Assembly: GCA_964539665.1 (NCBI GenBank)
Contig: CAZIKB010000140.1
Location: 1 to 14,727, forward strand
Length of the DNA: 14,727 nucleotides
Direction: 5' to 3'
DNA from: CAZIKB01 sp964539665
Lineage (GTDB): Bacteria > Zhuqueibacterota > Zhuqueibacteria > Oceanimicrobiales > Oceanimicrobiaceae
This document shows, piece by piece, positions 1 through 7,408 of the stretch (positions are counted from its first letter, which is position 1; each line of letters starts with the position of its first letter). The position numbers and the translations under genes are program-made. The notes beneath the pieces were generated by a model. The model searched no databases, was not told the DNA's origin, and saw only the letters and a program-made list of their open reading frames with translations.

Positions 1-51
1 AATAAATCACATTAAACATGTTTTAATCTAAATAACTAGCACAACGGGTTA

Positions 52-120
52 ATAGTAATTATCCTTTCACTGCTACTTCTATTTTTTATTCTACCTTCAA
101 TATTAGATAAAAGATCAAAT
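52..120 (+). other. Probable N-terminal membrane anchor of the M19 dipeptidase, without a canonical start codon
   Basis: Read in the same frame as the dipeptidase, the bases just before its ATG encode LIVIILSLLLLFFILPSIL followed by DKRSN. This is a textbook single transmembrane helix followed by a basic-containing linker, which is how membrane-anchored bacterial M19 dipeptidases usually begin. The in-frame stop TAG lies at 37-39, and between it and 121 there is no ATG, GTG or TTG. The only start-like codons are ATA at 52 and ATT at 58. I see the hydrophobic reading directly; that it is translated (rare start, or a start lost by mutation or sequencing error) is inference. Confidence 0.5.
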
Positions 121-1188
121 ATGGTCACGGATCGGAATCCTAATCCCCCATCCGAAAATGCAAAAGAACTGCACACAAAACTCTGGATTGCGGATCTGCA
201 TGCAGACGCGGTACTCTGGAATCGCAATCTTCTGAAGCGTAATAGCTATGGTCATGTTGATGTGCAGCGGTTGATCGAAGGCAATGTCGCGCTTCAGGTA
301 TTTACAATTGTATCAAAATCATCTTTCGAGCTCAACTTTGAGCGCAATGATGATAAATCAGATATGATTACGCTGGCAGCGATTCTGCAACGCTGGCCTG
401 TCAGAACCTGGTTTAGTTTGAAAGAACGAGCGCTTTATCAGGCTGGCAAGTTACATCGATTTGCTGAGAAATCCGATGGTAAGCTTTCCATAATCAAATC
501 AAAGTCAGATTTGACTGAATATGTAGATCGCAGAGAGAGAGAACCTGAAATAACAGCCGGTCTTCTCGGTATCGAAGGCGCACAGGTTTTGGAAGGCGAG
601 ATTACGAATGTTCAAGAGCTGTTTGATGCTGGCATTCGAATGATGGCGCCTACACATTTTTTCGATAACAAAGTTAGTGGTTCTGCACACGGGGTGGATA
701 AAGGTGGTTTGACAGAACTCGGCAAAAAAATGATTAGGCTAATGGAACAGCTTGGAATGATCGTCGATTTGGCGCATGCCTCGCCGAAGACCATCGACGA
801 CGTGCTTGAAATTGCCACTAAACCTATTTTTGTTTCGCATACCGGGGTGAAAGGGACTTGTGATAATTCACGTAATCTCAGTGATAAACATATCCAGGGC
901 ATTGCTGAAACCGGTGGAGTGATTGGGATTGCTTTTTTCGAGCAAGCAACTTGTGGTAATAATATTGAATCTATTGTCAATGCTATGCAATATGTCGTTA
1001 ATTTAGTTGGCGTTAAGCATGTAGCTTTAGGTTCAGATTTTGATGGCGCGGTCGAGACGCCATTTGATACAGTCGGGCTGATTGAATTAACCGATGCGTT
1101 ATTAAATGCAGGTTTTTTAGAAAATGAAATTGCTTTAATTATGGGAGGGAATGTACGCAGAGTGTTATTTGAGATTTTGCCCGATTAA
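121..1188 (+). CDS. Membrane dipeptidase, peptidase family M19 (renal dipeptidase type)
   Basis: This is a zinc-dependent dipeptidase with a TIM-barrel fold, 355 residues from the ATG, close to the family's usual catalytic length. The metal site can be read in order: H27 and D29 in DLHADAV, E152 in GIEGAQV, H219 in VDLAHASP and H240 in FVSHTG. D306 in GSDFDG matches the conserved substrate-side aspartate. The C-terminal GGNVRRVL is also typical. Family members hydrolyse dipeptides, often with broad or D-residue tolerance; the exact substrate cannot be read here. The ATG has no good ribosome-binding site, and a hydrophobic segment continues upstream in frame, so the true protein is probably longer and anchored in the membrane. 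It stands alone on the plus strand and converges with the flavin-reductase-like gene. No clear GC-rich terminator is visible in the 103 bases between them. Confidence 0.92.
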   Translation: MVTDRNPNPPSENAKELHTKLWIADLHADAVLWNRNLLKRNSYGHVDVQRLIEGNVALQVFTIVSKSSFELNFERNDDKSDMITLAAILQRWPVRTWFSLKERALYQAGKLHRFAEKSDGKLSIIKSKSDLTEYVDRREREPEITAGLLGIEGAQVLEGEITNVQELFDAGIRMMAPTHFFDNKVSGSAHGVDKGGLTELGKKMIRLMEQLGMIVDLAHASPKTIDDVLEIATKPIFVSHTGVKGTCDNSRNLSDKHIQGIAETGGVIGIAFFEQATCGNNIESIVNAMQYVVNLVGVKHVALGSDFDGAVETPFDTVGLIELTDALLNAGFLENEIALIMGGNVRRVLFEILPD

Positions 1189-1291
1189 AAACTGCCTTTT
1201 TGTTATAATGTGATGAATTTTGCAAATAGTATATGTGTTTGTTTTAAGAAGAATATCCCAATTTTTGTTAAAAACTCAGTTTTAGAATGCA

Positions 1292-2002
1292 CTAATACTT
1301 GATGTCATCCCGCCCGACACTTTTGCCAATGTGGCCAACTAAATCTCCCATAGTGTAAAATTCACCACTTCCTACGGTCATCCCGAAGAATGGAACAGAA
1401 GAAACGAGTAATCTTCCATTTTCATCACAAACGCCTTCGTGCACAGCTGTTGCCTTCACTTCTGCCAGGAAAACCGTTCTGACTGGTGGAACCTCAATGG
1501 TGTTAAAAACTATACATTCCACGTGAATAGGTGATTCCTCGACCGTAGGTGCATCAACTTTGCTGGCTTTCCCCCGAGTCAAACCAGATAATGTGTACTT
1601 ATCCATTATTTTGCTGGAGTTCATATCGACAATATCGAAAGCTTCAACTATTTCAACAGTGGGTAAATTTAATACAAACTGGCCGTGTTTTTTTATCATT
1701 TGTAAAGCAACATGCTCTTCATGAACACTGACACCAATTTGGGGTGGATTGCCATTGACTACAAATGTCCAGACGACTGATATTTCGTCCTGACCTTCTG
1801 AATGGCCATTTACAGTCAATAGAATTGCTGGCACCGGTGGAATCATAGGACCTGGCTCAGTGAGAATACGTCGGATTTTAGATTTTTTTTGAGTTTGTAC
1901 TGCTGGAGGATGAGCCAAAAAACCGAAACTGGTAAATAGAGCGGCTGTGGCCGTTTGTTTCAGAAACACTCTTCGTGTGAGTTTATGGGTAGTGTTAGTC
2001 AT
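1292..2002 (-). CDS. Tat-exported flavin reductase-like FMN-binding split-barrel protein
   Basis: The 236-residue product starts with a twin-arginine signal, TRRVFLKQTA (R10, R11), followed by a hydrophobic stretch to about residue 30, so it should be exported folded to the periplasm. Residues ~48-215 carry the flavin reductase (NADH:FMN oxidoreductase / DIM6-NTAB) pattern: EISVVWTFVVNGNPPQIGVS, GQFVLNLP, a DKYTLSGLT segment and SPIHVEC. I chose the ATG at 2002 because GAGTGAGG sits six bases before it; a GTG four codons earlier is in frame but overlaps that site. The fold normally binds FMN or a related flavin, and Tat export suits a pre-loaded cofactor. Its electron donor and acceptor are unknown. 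It has its own promoter region upstream and is separated from the permease gene by a terminator, so it is probably monocistronic. Confidence 0.85.
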   Translation of the reverse strand: MTNTTHKLTRRVFLKQTATAALFTSFGFLAHPPAVQTQKKSKIRRILTEPGPMIPPVPAILLTVNGHSEGQDEISVVWTFVVNGNPPQIGVSVHEEHVALQMIKKHGQFVLNLPTVEIVEAFDIVDMNSSKIMDKYTLSGLTRGKASKVDAPTVEESPIHVECIVFNTIEVPPVRTVFLAEVKATAVHEGVCDENGRLLVSSVPFFGMTVGSGEFYTMGDLVGHIGKSVGRDDIKY

Positions 2003-2405
2003 ATTTAACCTCACTCAGGATTCAGATCTTGTAACAATTTGGACAAAGTAACTTTCACTCTATGGGACAGGTATATCGGATAAGTACTTCCAACTCCTAA
2101 TTAAAGAATAATTTCTAATAATTCAAGCAATTTGTTGTTCAATAATTAATTGAGCTCACGATAAGTGAAAAATAAATGAATATCAGCGTAGGTCATTTAT
2201 GGTCGAAAATCCAATTGACGAAAACGTGTTAAATAAAAGGAAAGTCGAAACTCTGTGTTTATGCATGGTTTTCCTTATTGAATTGGGTATTATATTTTAA
2301 ATTCAGTGTAATTCAGAATTAAATTAAGTTTCTGCATTTGAGCTGAAAGTTGTCAAAAGGTCCTTCGGACATTTTTGCTCTACTTCCACTCATAAATTGG
2401 TTCAG
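2003..2405. other. Intergenic spacer, AT-rich, no gene seen
   Basis: About 400 bases lie between the permease stop and the start of the flavin-reductase-like gene. Neither strand holds a convincing reading frame with a ribosome-binding site. The one clear element is the hairpin at 2355-2376. The part nearest 2002 must hold the promoter of the flavin-reductase-like gene, but I could not identify a confident -10/-35 pair. Confidence 0.6.
2355..2376 (-). terminator. Rho-independent terminator of the PadR-permease operon
   Basis: On the minus strand the sequence reads AAAATGTCC-GAA-GGACCTTTT: a GTCC/GGAC stem with a three-base loop, one mismatch, an A/T-paired extension and a run of T. It lies about 30 bases past the permease stop codon. 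The symmetric A and T runs mean it could also act on the plus strand, but no plus-strand gene reads into it. Confidence 0.6.
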
Positions 2406-5030
2406 CTACTCCTCTCTGATTGAATCAACAGGATTCGTAAATGCGGCTTTAACAGTCTGGGTACTTATGGTTAGTAAAGCCAAAATCACAATGAAAAGTA
2501 ATCCTCCAAGAAAAACCCAGATACTTAGATTTATTCGATAAGCGAAGACCTGAAAAAAGAGCGTACTGATTAACCATGACAGGGGAATACCTAAAGCTCC
2601 GGCAAAAGCAATCATTTTTATGAAATCTTTTGATAGTATCATAACAATACCAGAGACACTTGCACCTAATACTTTGCGGATGCCTATTTCTTTTACTCTC
2701 AATTCCATATTATAGGTTGTCATGCCAAGCAGACCCAACAGTGCGATTAGAATTACAAATCCACATGCCCAACCTGTAATTTTAATGACTCCCATAAAAA
2801 AGCTGCTTTCAGTTTCTTCTAAATCATCAAAAAACTCACACTCTAAGGGATGGACTTTGTCAAATCTTTTCCAATTGTTTAACAGGTAGGATTTGATTTC
2901 ATTTTTCTTGCCTGGCGAAAAACGTATGTTGGCATAATTGAAATACTTGGGTCGATATTGAAGCACTAACGGAGCAATGGGCGACTCCAGGCTTTTAAAA
3001 TTAAAATCTTTCAATACACCAAGGATAACAACATTCTTTCTTCCAGAAACGGTGATAGCTTTTCCTAATGCATCTTCAGGTGAATTAAATCCAAGTATAT
3101 TTACGGCTTTTTCATTGATCATTGCTGCATAGGACGTGTCAGTTGTAAAGTCATCAGAAAAATTTCGTCCTGTTATTAATGATAATCCGAAATTGTCTAA
3201 AAAATCTGTATCAACGGCATAATATGATAAATGTATCGCCTCATCCAGAGCTTCTGATTTTACATTTGTCCTTCCCCAACTACCATAAATCGGAATGTCC
3301 GAAGACATGGAAATAGCAATGACGTCATTGTTTGTTTTAAATTCATTCTTAAGGGTTTCGTAATTTGCATTCTGTAAATTGACATTTACTATATGATCTG
3401 TATTAATTCCTTTTTCATAGCTCATCATGTACAAATGCTGCTTGTAAATAAAAATTATGACTATTATTGCTGCAGTAGAAACTGCAAATTGCATTACAAT
3501 CAATATTTTTCTTGTTAGAAAACGTGACGAACTTTTAATTTTTAATACACCTTTCAACGCATTGACGGGTAAAAATGAAGATAAATATATCGTTGGATAA
3601 CTACCTGCTATTAAGCTTACAATAACGGCAAATATCAGAAAAATAATATAAATATCAAAATCCTTCAGGACGCTTAGATTAATTTGTGTATTAGTCATCG
3701 CCATAATATTTAAACCATTCAATGCGGGTATCAACCAGAGAATAAAGAAGAAGGCCATCGCAAGCGCTATGAATGTCACCATAAAAGCTTCGGTAAAGAA
3801 TAACTTTATGATTTGATTCCGTCTCGCTCCGATAACTTGTCTTACACCAATTTCTTTTATTCGTTTTAATGACCGCGCTATCGAGAGATTGATGTAATTA
3901 AAGCATGCCAGGAAAATAATTATAGCAGCAACGAACGGTATGAAAATTATTTCAAAAGAGTGTTTCGTCCCTGGCAATGGATTAATTAAATTTATTCCCA
4001 GATTTATTTTTAGTAACGGCTGTAGTCTGAAATTAAATCGTTCAAGTTCATTTTCCGGAAAGATAGTTTTTACGGTTTCGGGGATTTGTGCAGCTAATTG
4101 CGCAACGCTGTTTTTATTATCAAGAAGGATATATGTGTAATATTCTCCATAGGAGGTCCATTTGTCCACAGGATTACGGAAAATCTCTCTGTTCTGCAAA
4201 TCATGAATGGTTGCAAATGATATAATTACTTCAAATTCCATGTGTGATTTTAATTGAAAATCTTTAAGGACTCCGGTAATCTTGAAATCTCCGTATGTTT
4301 CAATGGACAATGTCTTATTAATTGGGTTTTCATTTCCAAAAAATTTGTTGGCAGTTTTCTGTGAGATGACTATTGAGTAAGGATCGGTTAATGCAGTTGC
4401 AGGATCGCCCTTTCGGAGTATGTAACTGAAAAGGTTAAAAAATGAAGGTTCGGCGAAGAAACCACTTATTGAAATAGCTGTTTCGTTAAAAAGGACATTT
4501 CCTCTCATTTTTCTTATTCGAACGGCGTCTTCTACGCCTGAATAATTGTTAAGTAAAATTGGCGCCAAAGGTCCAGGAGATGTTGCCCAGCCTTTGACTT
4601 CTGAATATCTGATTTTATTATCAGTGGTGTAAACTCTATAGATACGATCCTTTTTTTCATGGAATTGGTTGCTGCTTTTCTGGTCTTTGATAAATAATAT
4701 TATAATTAGACATATAGAGATACTGAGTGCAAGACCGGTGATATTTATGATTGAAAAACCTTTATGTTTTAATAAAGTCCTGAATGTGATTTTAAGATAA
4801 TTTTTAATCATAATAAGGCTCCAAATAAAAGATTCAAAAAAGAAGGATGGTATGGTCAAAATTAGTTGAAACCAATACCATAGAACCGCGACAAATCTAT
4901 TTTTCTCTTCAGCTAAATCTTGAAATAATTCCTCATAATCGCCTAGCAGGTTGTGGCAATCTGGTTCAGGTAAAAAAAAGTCTAATAGCTTCTCAGCAAT
5001 TACGGGAGGGGATTTTTTTACTTTTTTCAT
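2406..5030 (-). CDS. ABC transporter permease, MacB/FtsX type with N-terminal permease-prefix domain
   Basis: The 874-residue protein has the two-half layout of large Bacteroidota-style permeases. Residues 1-75 form a prefix domain (DCHNLLGDYEELFQDLAEE, then a hydrophobic helix near 49-66). A MacB-like half follows, with a helix at ~94-115, a periplasmic domain to ~350 and an FtsX helix bundle at ~360-490. A second half has a helix at ~508-529, a periplasmic domain to ~735 and a bundle at ~750-868. The coupling motif occurs twice, as RIKEIGVRQVIGARR (~390-404) and RVKEIGIRKVLGAS (~778-791). The end, NPVDSIREE, is characteristic. Such proteins transmit ATPase action to the periplasm, in export of lipids, peptides or drugs, or in mechanical signalling. 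No ATP-binding partner is encoded here. The gene starts five bases after the PadR stop, so it is co-transcribed and probably under PadR control. Substrate unknown. Confidence 0.92.
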   Translation of the reverse strand: MKKVKKSPPVIAEKLLDFFLPEPDCHNLLGDYEELFQDLAEEKNRFVAVLWYWFQLILTIPSFFFESFIWSLIMIKNYLKITFRTLLKHKGFSIINITGLALSISICLIIILFIKDQKSSNQFHEKKDRIYRVYTTDNKIRYSEVKGWATSPGPLAPILLNNYSGVEDAVRIRKMRGNVLFNETAISISGFFAEPSFFNLFSYILRKGDPATALTDPYSIVISQKTANKFFGNENPINKTLSIETYGDFKITGVLKDFQLKSHMEFEVIISFATIHDLQNREIFRNPVDKWTSYGEYYTYILLDNKNSVAQLAAQIPETVKTIFPENELERFNFRLQPLLKINLGINLINPLPGTKHSFEIIFIPFVAAIIIFLACFNYINLSIARSLKRIKEIGVRQVIGARRNQIIKLFFTEAFMVTFIALAMAFFFILWLIPALNGLNIMAMTNTQINLSVLKDFDIYIIFLIFAVIVSLIAGSYPTIYLSSFLPVNALKGVLKIKSSSRFLTRKILIVMQFAVSTAAIIVIIFIYKQHLYMMSYEKGINTDHIVNVNLQNANYETLKNEFKTNNDVIAISMSSDIPIYGSWGRTNVKSEALDEAIHLSYYAVDTDFLDNFGLSLITGRNFSDDFTTDTSYAAMINEKAVNILGFNSPEDALGKAITVSGRKNVVILGVLKDFNFKSLESPIAPLVLQYRPKYFNYANIRFSPGKKNEIKSYLLNNWKRFDKVHPLECEFFDDLEETESSFFMGVIKITGWACGFVILIALLGLLGMTTYNMELRVKEIGIRKVLGASVSGIVMILSKDFIKMIAFAGALGIPLSWLISTLFFQVFAYRINLSIWVFLGGLLFIVILALLTISTQTVKAAFTNPVDSIREE

Positions 5031-5035
5031 AACTC

Positions 5036-5359
5036 TTATTTACCAAACTCAAATCCGGAGAAATTTCCCCATAAAATATCATTGATTCTCTTATATTCAG
5101 ATAGTAATACCAGTCCAGTTTTTGTGATATTATATATTTTTTTGCTGCGACCGCCTCTTTTAGCCGTGGCTTCTCCAAAATGTGCTTCAATAAATCCTGC
5201 TTTTTCAAGTTTAACCAGAGGCTTGTGAATCGCGCCAACGGTCCAATTCTGATTCATCACATGGGATAAATACTTTTTGATGGAAATCAAGTATGCATCT
5301 TCCTTTAGTTCCCAGATCGCCAGCAGGATTTGCTCTTCTCTTCTGGATAATGTTTTCAT
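5036..5359 (-). CDS. PadR family transcriptional regulator
   Basis: The 107-residue protein is the small one-domain form of PadR, a winged-helix DNA-binding repressor. The family pattern is clear: LLAIWELKEDAYLISIKKYL in the first helices, NWTVGAIHKPLVKLEKAGFI covering the recognition helix, and the wing KRGGRSKKIYNITKTG (~68-83). A helix after the wing (LVLLSEYKRIN) should mediate dimerisation. It is the first gene of a two-gene operon with the prefix-domain permease, an arrangement known in the FCB group and Acidobacteria. By analogy with other PadR proteins it probably represses its own promoter in the 5360+ region until an inducer binds. The inducer is not visible. A longer-looking alternative frame at 4993-5238 is only its shadow. 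Confidence 0.92.
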   Translation of the reverse strand: MKTLSRREEQILLAIWELKEDAYLISIKKYLSHVMNQNWTVGAIHKPLVKLEKAGFIEAHFGEATAKRGGRSKKIYNITKTGLVLLSEYKRINDILWGNFSGFEFGK

Positions 5360-5390
5360 GTTGTTTTAGCTTGCATTATTCATAAATTTA

Positions 5391-5566
5391 AACCGCAAAG
5401 ACGCAAAGCTACCAAGAATACAAAAGGTATTCATGACTTGTATTTTAAACTAAGTTTTATAACAAATATATTATTCATTTATTTTACTGTTAAAATTCTT
5501 GGTTTCAAGTTTTGACTTTTTAATGCCGTGCGTACTTTGAGCATTCTTTGTGTTCCTTGCGTTTTG
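5391..5566. repeat. Imperfect inverted-repeat element of the 'ACGCAAAG' type
   Basis: The left arm (5391-5421) contains CCGCAAAGACGCAAAGC and CCAAGAATAC. The reverse complement of the right arm (5542-5566) reads CAAAACGCAAGGAACACAAAGAATG, so CGCAAAG-like and AAGAAT blocks pair in the same order. Inside, TTTTAAA-rich stretches near 5442 and 5490 are also roughly complementary, giving one long AT-rich fold. Arrays and palindromes built on CGCAAAG are common extragenic repeats in several FCB-type genomes; that is recollection, not a search. No transposase is present, so at most it is a non-autonomous or degenerate element. Confidence 0.45.
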
Positions 5567-5744
5567 AATTATTCAGGGTAGAATTAATTATATGTTAGAA
5601 AAAAGTAAAACAAATCTAAGTACGTTTAAAAAATGATAGTTGTTTCAAAAAATATAACTGAATACAAAATGGTTATCAAAGATCGGGTATTTTTTTGACA
5701 GAATGATAAGAATATTGAAAAAGTAAAATTATATTCATATCTTA
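5567..5744. other. AT-rich intergenic stretch, no gene seen
   Basis: No reading frame with a plausible start and ribosome-binding site is visible. A TTGACA occurs at 5695-5700, but at the usual spacing it is followed by AAAAAG rather than a -10 box, so I do not call a promoter, although the promoter of the antiporter gene is probably in this area. Confidence 0.4.
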
Positions 5745-5945
5745 CAAAATGGGATTGGCGAGAAGCGGGTACAAATCATATATCTGGTATCTAACCAATT
5801 TGGCGTGAGTCCCGGGAAATAATTGGGGCTTGATTAGCCTTACCATGCATGATGTCTGCACGGAACATTCCGGACTGACAGATCGGACTGTTTTCACGCA
5901 AATTGCTATAAGAGCCCCAGTCACTGAATAGTATCAGTTTAAAGA
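5745..5945 (+). promoter_or_regulatory. Candidate structured 5' leader of the antiporter gene
   Basis: This 200-base segment is clearly GC-richer than the AT-rich DNA before it and holds nested complementarity. The segment TGGGGCTTGATTAGC (5824-5838) can pair with GCTATAAGAGCCCCA (5905-5919), with seven base pairs on the GGGGCT side and four on the AGC side. Inside it lies the hairpin CGGAACATTCCG (5861-5872). CGGACTG is also repeated at 5871-5877 and 5884-5890. I compared it by eye with guanidine, lysine, glycine, SAM and T-box leaders and saw no match to their conserved cores. The role (riboswitch-like control, protein site, or none) is unproven. Confidence 0.3.
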
Positions 5946-5956
5946 GGAGGAGAAGA
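5944..5956 (+). promoter_or_regulatory. Strong, repeated purine-rich ribosome-binding site of the antiporter
   Basis: GAGGAGGAGAAGAG precedes the ATG at 5959. It contains two overlapping AGGAG-like registers, one with ideal spacing, and fixes the start codon. It is the strongest ribosome-binding site among the plus-strand genes here and suggests high expression when the leader permits it. Confidence 0.75.
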
Positions 5957-5958
5957 GA

Positions 5959-7293
5959 ATGGTATCAGAAGATACAGCAAAATCAAAGCGGAGTTTAGGC
6001 TTGTGGATGAGTACGGCCCTGGTTGTTGGCAACATGATCGGCTCTGGTGTTTTCCTGCTGCCGGCTGCGCTGGCAGTTTATGGCGGAATTAGTATATTGG
6101 GCTGGCTTTTCACTACAACCGGCGCTATATTCCTTGCGCTTGTTTTTGCACGTTTAAGCCGGATGATACCAAAAGCTGGCGGACCCTACGCCTATACCCG
6201 GCAGGGTTTTGGAGACTTCGCGGGATTTCTGGTTGCATGGGGATACTGGATTTCGATTATTGCAGGAAACGCCGCGATAGCGGTGGCTTTAGTTGGGTAT
6301 CTTGCTGTTTTTTGGCCGGTACTCGCGGGGAATCCAATGCTGGCTGCTATCATTGCTCTTGTCAATATTTGGCTGCTAACCTGGATTAATGCGTTAGGCG
6401 TTCGTAATGCCGGTTTTGTCCAGTTGGTCACAACCATACTTAAACTGGTGCCGTTGGTTGTTATTGCCACGCTCGGATTTTTATTCTTTGATCTGGACAA
6501 TTTCATTCCGTTTAATTTGAGCGATAAAAACTCTTTCTCGGCCATCACCGCCACAGCTGCTTTGACTTTATGGGCGTTTCTTGGTCTTGAATCCGCCTCT
6601 ATTCCAGCAGACGAGGTTGAAAATCCTGAACGTACGATTCCACGGGCCACGATTCTGGGTACGCTTGCCGTATCAGTAGTTTATATTTTGAGCACGGTTG
6701 CGGTTATGGGTGTGATTTCGCCAGCAGTTTTGGCTAAGTCCAGTGCTCCTTTTGCAGACGCCGCCAGTTCAATGTGGGGCTCCTGGGCGGGATATGCAGT
6801 AGCAGTGGGCGCTGCAATTTCCTGCTTCGGCGCACTAAACGGCTGGATTCTTTTGCAAGGGCAAATTCCCCTGGCGACGGCCCGCGATAATCTTTTCCCA
6901 GCCAGCTTCAAGCGTCTTTCCAGGAAAGGCACGCCGGTGTTAGGACTTGTTGTATCCAGTGTGTTGGTCACTTTGCTTATTGCTGTTAACTACATGAAAG
7001 GATTGGTGGAATTATTCACTTTTGTTATTTTGTTGGGAACTTTGACTTGCCTCGTCCCATACATTTTTACAAGCATGGCCGAATTCATGATATTTATCAA
7101 GGATCGCGAGCGGTTCAGTGGTCAAAAAATGTTTGGCGCTTCATTTATTGCGGTGTTTGCCTTTCTGTATTCCCTCTGGGCTATTGCAGGCTCAGGCCGG
7201 GATACGGTTTACTGGGGCTTCTTGCTTTTAATGGCGGGTGTGCCGGTTTATGTTTGGATAAAGTGGCGGCATGATAAATTACAGAATGAGTAA
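5959..7293 (+). CDS. APC-family basic amino-acid antiporter, AdiC/PotE-like
   Basis: The 444-residue, twelve-helix inner-membrane protein belongs to the basic amino acid/polyamine antiporter branch of the APC superfamily. It parallels E. coli AdiC (arginine/agmatine antiporter) with a constant offset of three residues at the key sites: N25 and S29 in GNMIGSGVFLLPA (AdiC N22, S26), Y96 in WGYWIS (Y93), N104 (N101), W205 in LWAFLGLESAS (W202), E211 (the pH/gating glutamate E208) and W296 in NGWILLQGQ (W293). The aromatic residues and N/S set that bind arginine are therefore kept, so a guanidino- or amino-bearing cationic substrate is likely. No arginine decarboxylase is nearby; instead a guanidino-hydrolase follows after 115 bases. 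I infer exchange of arginine, or a methylated arginine, for a product such as citrulline. Agmatine, lysine or polyamine substrates remain possible. Confidence 0.93.
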   Translation: MVSEDTAKSKRSLGLWMSTALVVGNMIGSGVFLLPAALAVYGGISILGWLFTTTGAIFLALVFARLSRMIPKAGGPYAYTRQGFGDFAGFLVAWGYWISIIAGNAAIAVALVGYLAVFWPVLAGNPMLAAIIALVNIWLLTWINALGVRNAGFVQLVTTILKLVPLVVIATLGFLFFDLDNFIPFNLSDKNSFSAITATAALTLWAFLGLESASIPADEVENPERTIPRATILGTLAVSVVYILSTVAVMGVISPAVLAKSSAPFADAASSMWGSWAGYAVAVGAAISCFGALNGWILLQGQIPLATARDNLFPASFKRLSRKGTPVLGLVVSSVLVTLLIAVNYMKGLVELFTFVILLGTLTCLVPYIFTSMAEFMIFIKDRERFSGQKMFGASFIAVFAFLYSLWAIAGSGRDTVYWGFLLLMAGVPVYVWIKWRHDKLQNE

Positions 7294-7306
7294 TGGGGAT
7301 GTTAGC

Positions 7307-7349
7307 AAAATTCAAAATTAATCATAGTTACCGAATCATTTTGAATTTT
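7307..7349. repeat. Perfect 12-base AT-rich inverted repeat between antiporter and hydrolase
   Basis: AAAATTCAAAAT (7307-7318) and ATTTTGAATTTT (7338-7349) are exact reverse complements around a 19-base loop. The arms hold only two G-C pairs, so it is a weak stem for a terminator, but it may partially stop or stabilise the antiporter transcript, or bind a dimeric protein. Confidence 0.45.
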
Positions 7350-7408
7350 AATATTTTCAGGTTGCATTTTTAATTCAGCCCTGGGTATGGTTAGAAAGGA
7401 ATCAAAAT

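Noticed and set aside
612..980. 122-codon open frame on the minus strand opposite the dipeptidase
   Set aside because: It overlaps the zinc-site coding region of the dipeptidase and resembles no family; antisense shadow.
1204..1290. TATAAT at 1204 and the AAAAAC/GTTTT stem near 1270 as promoter or terminator
   Set aside because: There is no -35 box at a proper distance, and the stem is five A/T-rich pairs with a three-base loop. Insufficient for either call.
5695..5729. TTGACA followed by TAAAAT as a sigma-70 promoter of the antiporter
   Set aside because: The spacer would be 23 bases; at 17 bases the sequence is AAAAAG. Too weak to call.
5745..5945. Assignment of the antiporter leader to a known guanidine riboswitch
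   Set aside because: The paired ACGR loops of guanidine-II, the pseudoknot pattern of guanidine-III and the conserved ykkC core were not found by eye; only generic structure is supported.
6192..6650. 152-codon open frame on the minus strand opposite the antiporter
   Set aside because: It lies wholly within a gene with strong family match on the other strand, has low-complexity composition, and no ribosome-binding site; it follows from the GC-rich codon use of the antiporter.
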